Shown here: positions 60,850-64,000 of the stretch, piece by piece
How positions within the stretch are numbered: position 1 is the stretch's first letter
Layout of the letters: each line of letters begins with the position of its first letter
NCBI RefSeq assembly: GCF_009741445.1
Contig: NZ_CP046507.1
Span: forward strand, 4,892,930-4,956,929
DNA length: 64,000 nt
DNA from: Mycobacterium avium subsp. avium
GTDB taxonomy: Bacteria; Actinomycetota; Actinomycetes; Mycobacteriales; Mycobacteriaceae
Direction of reading: 5' to 3'
Translations under genes and position numbers: made by a program
Notes under the pieces: generated by a model
What the model was told of the DNA's origin: nothing
What the model saw: the letters and a program-made list of their open reading frames with translations, nothing else
Databases searched by the model: none

Positions 60850-61401
60850 TCAGTCGTGCAGGACGACCACGCGTCGCGACGGCTCGACGCCCTCGCTTTC
60901 GCTGTGCACCCCGGGCACCGCCGCGACCGCGTCGTGCACGATCTTGCGCTCGAACGGGGTCATCGGCGCGAGCTCTTCGCGTTGCCCCGATTCGAGCACC
61001 CGCCGCGCCACCTTGTCGCCCAGCGCCGCCAGTTCCTCCCGGCGCCGCCGACGCCAGCTCGCGATGTCGAGCATCAGCCGGCTCCGCACTCCGGTCTTCT
61101 GGTGCACGGCGAGCCGGGTGAGCTCCTGCAGCGCATCGAGAACCTCGCCGCCGCGGCCCACCAACTTGTTCAGGTCGTCGCTGCCGTCGATGCTCACCAC
61201 AGCCCGGCTGCCCTCGACGTCCAAGTCGATGTCGCCGTCGAAGTCCAACAGGTCCAGCAGCTCCTCGAGGTAGTCGCCGGCGATCTCGCCCTCGGCGACC
61301 AACCGCTCCTCCAGGTCGTCGGCCTCGTCGCCGTCGGCCGGTTCCGGCTCGGCGGGCGCTGCGGTGTCGAGCTCGCGTTCGGTGGTGTCGGCGTCTGCCA
61401 T
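60850..61401 (-). CDS. jag: Jag/KhpB-type RNA-binding protein with KH and R3H domains
   Basis: 183 aa from the ATG at 61401, which follows GGGAG by about 9 bases; the ATG at 61422 is less supported. An acidic N-terminal tail (residues ~1-35) leads to a KH-like domain (LVGRGGEVLDALQELTRLAV) and an R3H domain (ESGQREELAPMTPFERKIVH). It is found in all genomes beside yidC and rsmG and probably controls mRNA linked to cell-wall growth. Confidence 0.93.
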   Translation of the reverse strand: MADADTTERELDTAAPAEPEPADGDEADDLEERLVAEGEIAGDYLEELLDLLDFDGDIDLDVEGSRAVVSIDGSDDLNKLVGRGGEVLDALQELTRLAVHQKTGVRSRLMLDIASWRRRRREELAALGDKVARRVLESGQREELAPMTPFERKIVHDAVAAVPGVHSESEGVEPSRRVVVLHD

Positions 61402-61482
61402 GTCTTTATCTCCCTCATCCATGGGCCGCAGCCCAGTTAGGGTCGCCCTGCCGGGGCGGCCCCGATAGCTTGTCCGCCCCGA

Positions 61483-62544
61483 TCAGCGTTTGCGCTTCTT
61501 CGGTCGCGCCCCGGGACGCGGGGTGCGGCTCGGCGCGTCGCTGCCCCCGCCGGCTTGGCCCTCGGTGGCGCCGGCGTCCGACTGTGCCGCGTCTGCATCC
61601 ACACCGTTGCCCGCGCCCGCCTTCAGGTTCCGCTTCGGCTTGGCGCCCGGCGCCGGGGCATTGGCCGCGCGGCGCTGAATCGCTTCCTGCTTCTTGGCTT
61701 CGTCTTCCTTTTCGATCATGCCGAACACGTAGTGCTGCTGGCCGAACGTCCAGATGTTGTTGGCGAACCAGTACAGGATGATGGCCAGCGGCAGGAACGG
61801 CCCACCGACCACCACGCCGAGCGGAAACACGTACAGCGCAAGCTTGTTCATCATCGCCGTCTGCGGGTTGGCGGCGGCCTCCGGGCTTTGGCGTGCCACC
61901 GACGCCCGGCTGTTGAAGTACGTTGCGACGCCAGCCAGGATCATCACCGGCAGGCCGACCGCGATCACCGCCGGGCGGCTGAAATACGTGAACGCGTCCA
62001 GCCCGGTGCGCTGGGTCATGAACGCGCCGATCGGTGCGCCGAACAAATTGGCGTCCAGGAAGTGCCCCACATCGGTCGGGGTGAAGACGTAGTTTCCGGT
62101 CAGCCGGTTCTGCACCACCGACAGGTGCGGTTGCCCGAACCCGCCGGTGGTTCGGTTGAACGACCGCAGCACGTGATACAGACCGAGGAACACCGGGATC
62201 TGGGCCAGCATCGGCAGGCAGCCCAGGATCGGATTGAACCCGTGCTCGCGCTGCAGCTTCTGCATCTCCAACGCCATGCGCTGCCGGTCCTTGCCGTACT
62301 TCTTCTGCAGCGCCTTGATCTGCGGTTGCAGCTCCTGCATCTGCCGGGTGGTGCGGATCTGCCGCACGAACGGCTTGTACAGCAGCGCCCGCAGGGTGAA
62401 CACCAAGAACATCACCGACAGCGCCCAGGCGAAGAAGTTCGACGGCCCGAGCATGGCGGCGAACAACTTGTACCAGACCCACATGATCCACGACACCGGG
62501 TAGTAGACGAAGTCGAGGCTGAAGAAATCAAACAAGAGATCCAC
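61483..62544 (-). CDS. yidC: membrane protein insertase YidC/OxaA
   Basis: 353 aa from the GTG at 62544; the start VDLLFDFFSLDFVYYPVSWI aligns with other mycobacterial YidC, and the longer frame to 62586 lies within yidD. Five TM segments are visible. The first cytoplasmic loop is LQPQIKALQKKYGKDRQRMA, the conserved TM block is FNPILGCLPMLAQIPVFLGL, and the C-terminal tail is basic (RPKKRKR end). It inserts membrane proteins with or without SecYEG. Confidence 0.96.
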   Translation of the reverse strand: MDLLFDFFSLDFVYYPVSWIMWVWYKLFAAMLGPSNFFAWALSVMFLVFTLRALLYKPFVRQIRTTRQMQELQPQIKALQKKYGKDRQRMALEMQKLQREHGFNPILGCLPMLAQIPVFLGLYHVLRSFNRTTGGFGQPHLSVVQNRLTGNYVFTPTDVGHFLDANLFGAPIGAFMTQRTGLDAFTYFSRPAVIAVGLPVMILAGVATYFNSRASVARQSPEAAANPQTAMMNKLALYVFPLGVVVGGPFLPLAIILYWFANNIWTFGQQHYVFGMIEKEDEAKKQEAIQRRAANAPAPGAKPKRNLKAGAGNGVDADAAQSDAGATEGQAGGGSDAPSRTPRPGARPKKRKR

Positions 62545-62875
62545 TCTCCCCTCGCGTCGCTCGGACCGCCCAAGCGTCGCTGGCATCTTGGCAATTCACC
62601 CGGCATCCGGGGCGCTCGGGGATCGGGTCCCAGCCGCCCTGGTGCCATGGTCCGCACTTGGTAAGTCTGGCCGCGGCCAGCCAGCTCCCCCGGATCAGGC
62701 CGTACTCGTCCAGCGCGTCCACCGCATACTGGCTGCAGGTCGGAACGAAGCGACAGGTCGCCGGACGTAGCGGCGACACCATATGCCGGTAGAGCTGAAT
62801 CAGGAAAATCAGTCCGCGGGCGACGGTTCGGCCGGCGCCGCGAATGGCCGCGCCCGACCGCGCCGGTCCGGTCAC
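62528..62875 (-). CDS. yidD: membrane protein insertion efficiency factor YidD
   Basis: 115 aa from the GTG at 62875, which overlaps the rnpA stop (GTGA); upstream extension to 62908 is inside rnpA. The family core is LIFLIQLYRHMVSPLRPATC, then RFVPTCSQYAVDALDEYGL and RLTKCGPWHQGGWDPIPE. It is a small membrane-associated partner of YidC. The 3' end overlaps the yidC start by 17 bases. Confidence 0.94.
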   Translation of the reverse strand: MTGPARSGAAIRGAGRTVARGLIFLIQLYRHMVSPLRPATCRFVPTCSQYAVDALDEYGLIRGSWLAAARLTKCGPWHQGGWDPIPERPGCRVNCQDASDAWAVRATRGESGSLV

Positions 62876-63231
62876 GGCCCGGTTCCCGCCGGCATGCGCC
62901 GCAGGCACCGCTGCAGTTCCTGCGCCAGGCGCGCCGACGACGCGGTCCGGCTTCCGGGCAGCGCGCGAATCACCAGCCGGTCGGATGGTTCGAGTTCGCC
63001 GAGCAGGGCCCGGGCCACGTGACGCAGCCGGCGGGCCACGCGGTGTCGTTGCACCGCCGTCCCGACGGCCTTCCCGACGACCAGCCCGACCCGTGGGCCC
63101 GCGGATTCGTCGTCGGGTTCGGAGTCGCGCCGGAGGTGGACGACGATGTCGGGCTGCGCCATGCGGGTTCCGTGCTTCACCGTCGCGTCAAACTCGGTTG
63201 ACCGCGTCATGCGGTTGCGTGCGGGAAGCAC
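62872..63231 (-). CDS. rnpA: ribonuclease P protein component
   Basis: 119 aa from the GTG at 63231. The family motif is visible as VGKAVGTAVQRHRVARRLRH, with LPARNRMTRSTEFDATVKHG at the start. It binds the RNase P RNA for tRNA 5'-end maturation. It lies 21 bases after rpmH and overlaps yidD. Confidence 0.96.
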   Translation of the reverse strand: MLPARNRMTRSTEFDATVKHGTRMAQPDIVVHLRRDSEPDDESAGPRVGLVVGKAVGTAVQRHRVARRLRHVARALLGELEPSDRLVIRALPGSRTASSARLAQELQRCLRRMPAGTGP

Positions 63232-63252
63232 CGCGAAAGACCTGACGTGCGA

Positions 63253-63396
63253 TCAGGCAGAGAGCGCGCGGCGACCCTTGCGGCGCCGACCGGACACGAT
63301 CGCGCGCCCGGCGCGCGTGCGCATCCGCAACCGGAAGCCATGCACGCGGGCTCGGCGCCGGTTATTCGGCTGGAAGGTCCGCTTGCCCTTGGCCAC
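63253..63396 (-). CDS. rpmH: 50S ribosomal protein L34
   Basis: 47 aa from the GTG at 63396, with AGGAG about 8 bases upstream. The sequence KGKRTFQPNNRRRARVHGFR to RRRKGRRALSA is the typical L34. A frame extended to 63681 is not coding. First gene of the conserved rpmH-rnpA-yidD-yidC-jag-rsmG-parA-parB series. Confidence 0.97.
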   Translation of the reverse strand: MAKGKRTFQPNNRRRARVHGFRLRMRTRAGRAIVSGRRRKGRRALSA

Positions 63397-63892
63397 GACG
63401 TTCTCCTCGTTGTTTGCCGTCCGGCCGCTCAGACGGTTCGCTTCGGGCTCGTCTGCGGTTCGACCGGAGGGTGGTCTTGCTGCTCCTGGCCGGCGCGGTC
63501 CCCAAGTGGTGCTGGGTCGCAGCCGTATCGCCGACTTTCGGGCGACTGTTTGAGGGTACTGACGAGCCTTCGCCTGGTCAAACCTGGCCTGCCGCAACGC
63601 AGCCGCGCCCGGCCGGTACCGAGATTTTGCATTCCGCTCCCGCCGGCCACTCGGGTCAACTAACCTACCGAGCCGAAGCAAGCCCCAGTCACCCTAAACG
63701 ACCGGATTGGAGTACAGCGGAACGGTTGGCAGCCGCACGGAAAACTGTTAGCTTCTGCCAAGTCGTTTAGACTACGAACAGCGCTCGACAACGAAGCGAG
63801 GATGGTAGATCAACTAGCTGCCTAGACAACCTTTTTCGGGTTTTCTTCCAGCGCGGAGATCGCGGGCCGTCGCCGGTAGGTTGTGGCTCGCA

Positions 63893-63898
63893 TACGAT
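63893..63898 (+). promoter_or_regulatory. -10 element TACGAT, possible dnaA promoter
   Basis: TACGAT fits T-A-N-N-N-T, but the upstream -35 is poor. The implied transcription start (about 63905) would fall within the first DnaA box, so DnaA could repress its own synthesis. Prediction only. Confidence 0.35.
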
Positions 63899-63902
63899 CA
63901 TC

Positions 63903-63911
63903 CTGTCCACA
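63903..63911 (+). promoter_or_regulatory. DnaA box CTGTCCACA
   Basis: One mismatch to the mycobacterial DnaA box TTGTCCACA. Confidence 0.75.
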
Positions 63912-63913
63912 CC

Positions 63914-63922
63914 TGTGTATAA
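63914..63922 (-). promoter_or_regulatory. DnaA box TTATACACA (reverse)
   Basis: The plus strand reads TGTGTATAA, a perfect fit to the general DnaA box TTWTNCACA on the minus strand. It is three bases from the first box. Confidence 0.65.
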
Positions 63923-63925
63923 CTA

Positions 63926-63934
63926 TGTGGACAG
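63926..63934 (-). promoter_or_regulatory. DnaA box CTGTCCACA (reverse)
   Basis: The plus strand reads TGTGGACAG. It is an inverted copy of the box at 63903, giving a three-box cluster within 32 bases. Confidence 0.75.
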
Positions 63935-64000
63935 TTGTTTTGTCGCCAAGCGTGAGTTGTACTTCGACCCGGGACGTTCGAGAACCAGGGAGATGCGTCG

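Larger units (their letters stand above)
63397..64000. other. rpmH-dnaA intergenic region, origin-proximal; dnaA itself lies beyond the window
   Basis: 604 bases with no supported gene. The left 380 bases should carry the rpmH promoter and leader. CTAAACGAC (63694-63702) and GTCGTTTAG (63762-63770) form a separated 9-bp inverted repeat. The right part is AT-richer and holds three DnaA boxes between 63903 and 63934. The main replication origin in mycobacteria lies between dnaA and dnaN, outside this window. Confidence 0.7.

Overview
The window is a high-GC mycobacterial chromosome segment that ends just short of dnaA. The evidence is the gene order rpmH-rnpA-yidD-yidC-jag-rsmG-parA-parB at the right edge (63.4 to 57.8 kb), preceded by cwlM, trxC, trxB2, rsmA, sigM, murJ, mutT4 and pcnA. 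This is the order of the M. tuberculosis block Rv3907c-Rv3924c. Gene content and sequence fit a slow-growing Mycobacterium, possibly of the M. avium complex, but species cannot be fixed from this alone.

Region 1 (1-27.2 kb) is accessory metabolism, organised in small divergent or convergent operons with their own regulators. From the left it holds a two-domain type III CoA-transferase cut by the window edge, an amidohydrolase, a LacI-type regulator, and an operon of a double acyl-CoA dehydrogenase, a thiolase-fold protein without the catalytic cysteine and a DUF35 partner (resembling steroid side-chain retro-aldolases). A TetR regulator is divergent to that operon. Then come a DUF1214 protein with a sulfotransferase, a triple DUF190 (PII-like) protein, a class I fructose-bisphosphate aldolase and a STAS protein. 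Two aminoglycoside-phosphotransferase-fold genes, another TetR, an N-acyl-D-amino-acid deacylase-like hydrolase, a Rieske oxygenase, a two-component system and an MmpL-type transporter complete it. Several clean palindromes lie next to these regulators and are likely operators.

Region 2 (27.2-41.8 kb, all minus strand) is a reduced ESX-2 type VII secretion locus. An EspC-like gene is followed by two paralogous one-TM proteins, a long Pro/Ala-rich ESX-associated protein, a second Gly/Pro/Met-rich one, a lytic transglycosylase, EccB2 and EccC2. After eccC2 the remaining ESX-2 genes (PE/PPE, esx pair, espG2, eccD2, mycP2, eccE2, eccA2) are missing; an mmpL gene converges on and overlaps the eccC2 end. 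Where M. tuberculosis carries cpnT-esxE-esxF, this window has an alpha/beta hydrolase with a helical N-terminal domain.

Region 3 (41.8-57.6 kb) is the conserved core: tRNA CCA-adding enzyme, Nudix hydrolase, cell-envelope proteins (Rv3909-like, MurJ/MviN), SigM with its anti-sigma factor, thioredoxin reductase with thioredoxin, and the MurA regulator CwlM. Between pcnA and mutT4 sits a three-gene insertion (43.4-45.6 kb): a 505-aa protein sharing the N-terminal domain of the hydrolase above but with a different C-terminal half, followed by two small membrane proteins. It has the layout of a polymorphic effector with immunity genes and is the most interesting object in the window.

Region 4 (57.8-64 kb) is the origin-flanking block: ParB, ParA, two perfect parS sites (one inside parA, one forming the first codons of rsmG), RsmG, Jag/KhpB, YidC, YidD, RnpA and L34. 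The rpmH-dnaA intergenic region follows, with three clustered DnaA boxes.
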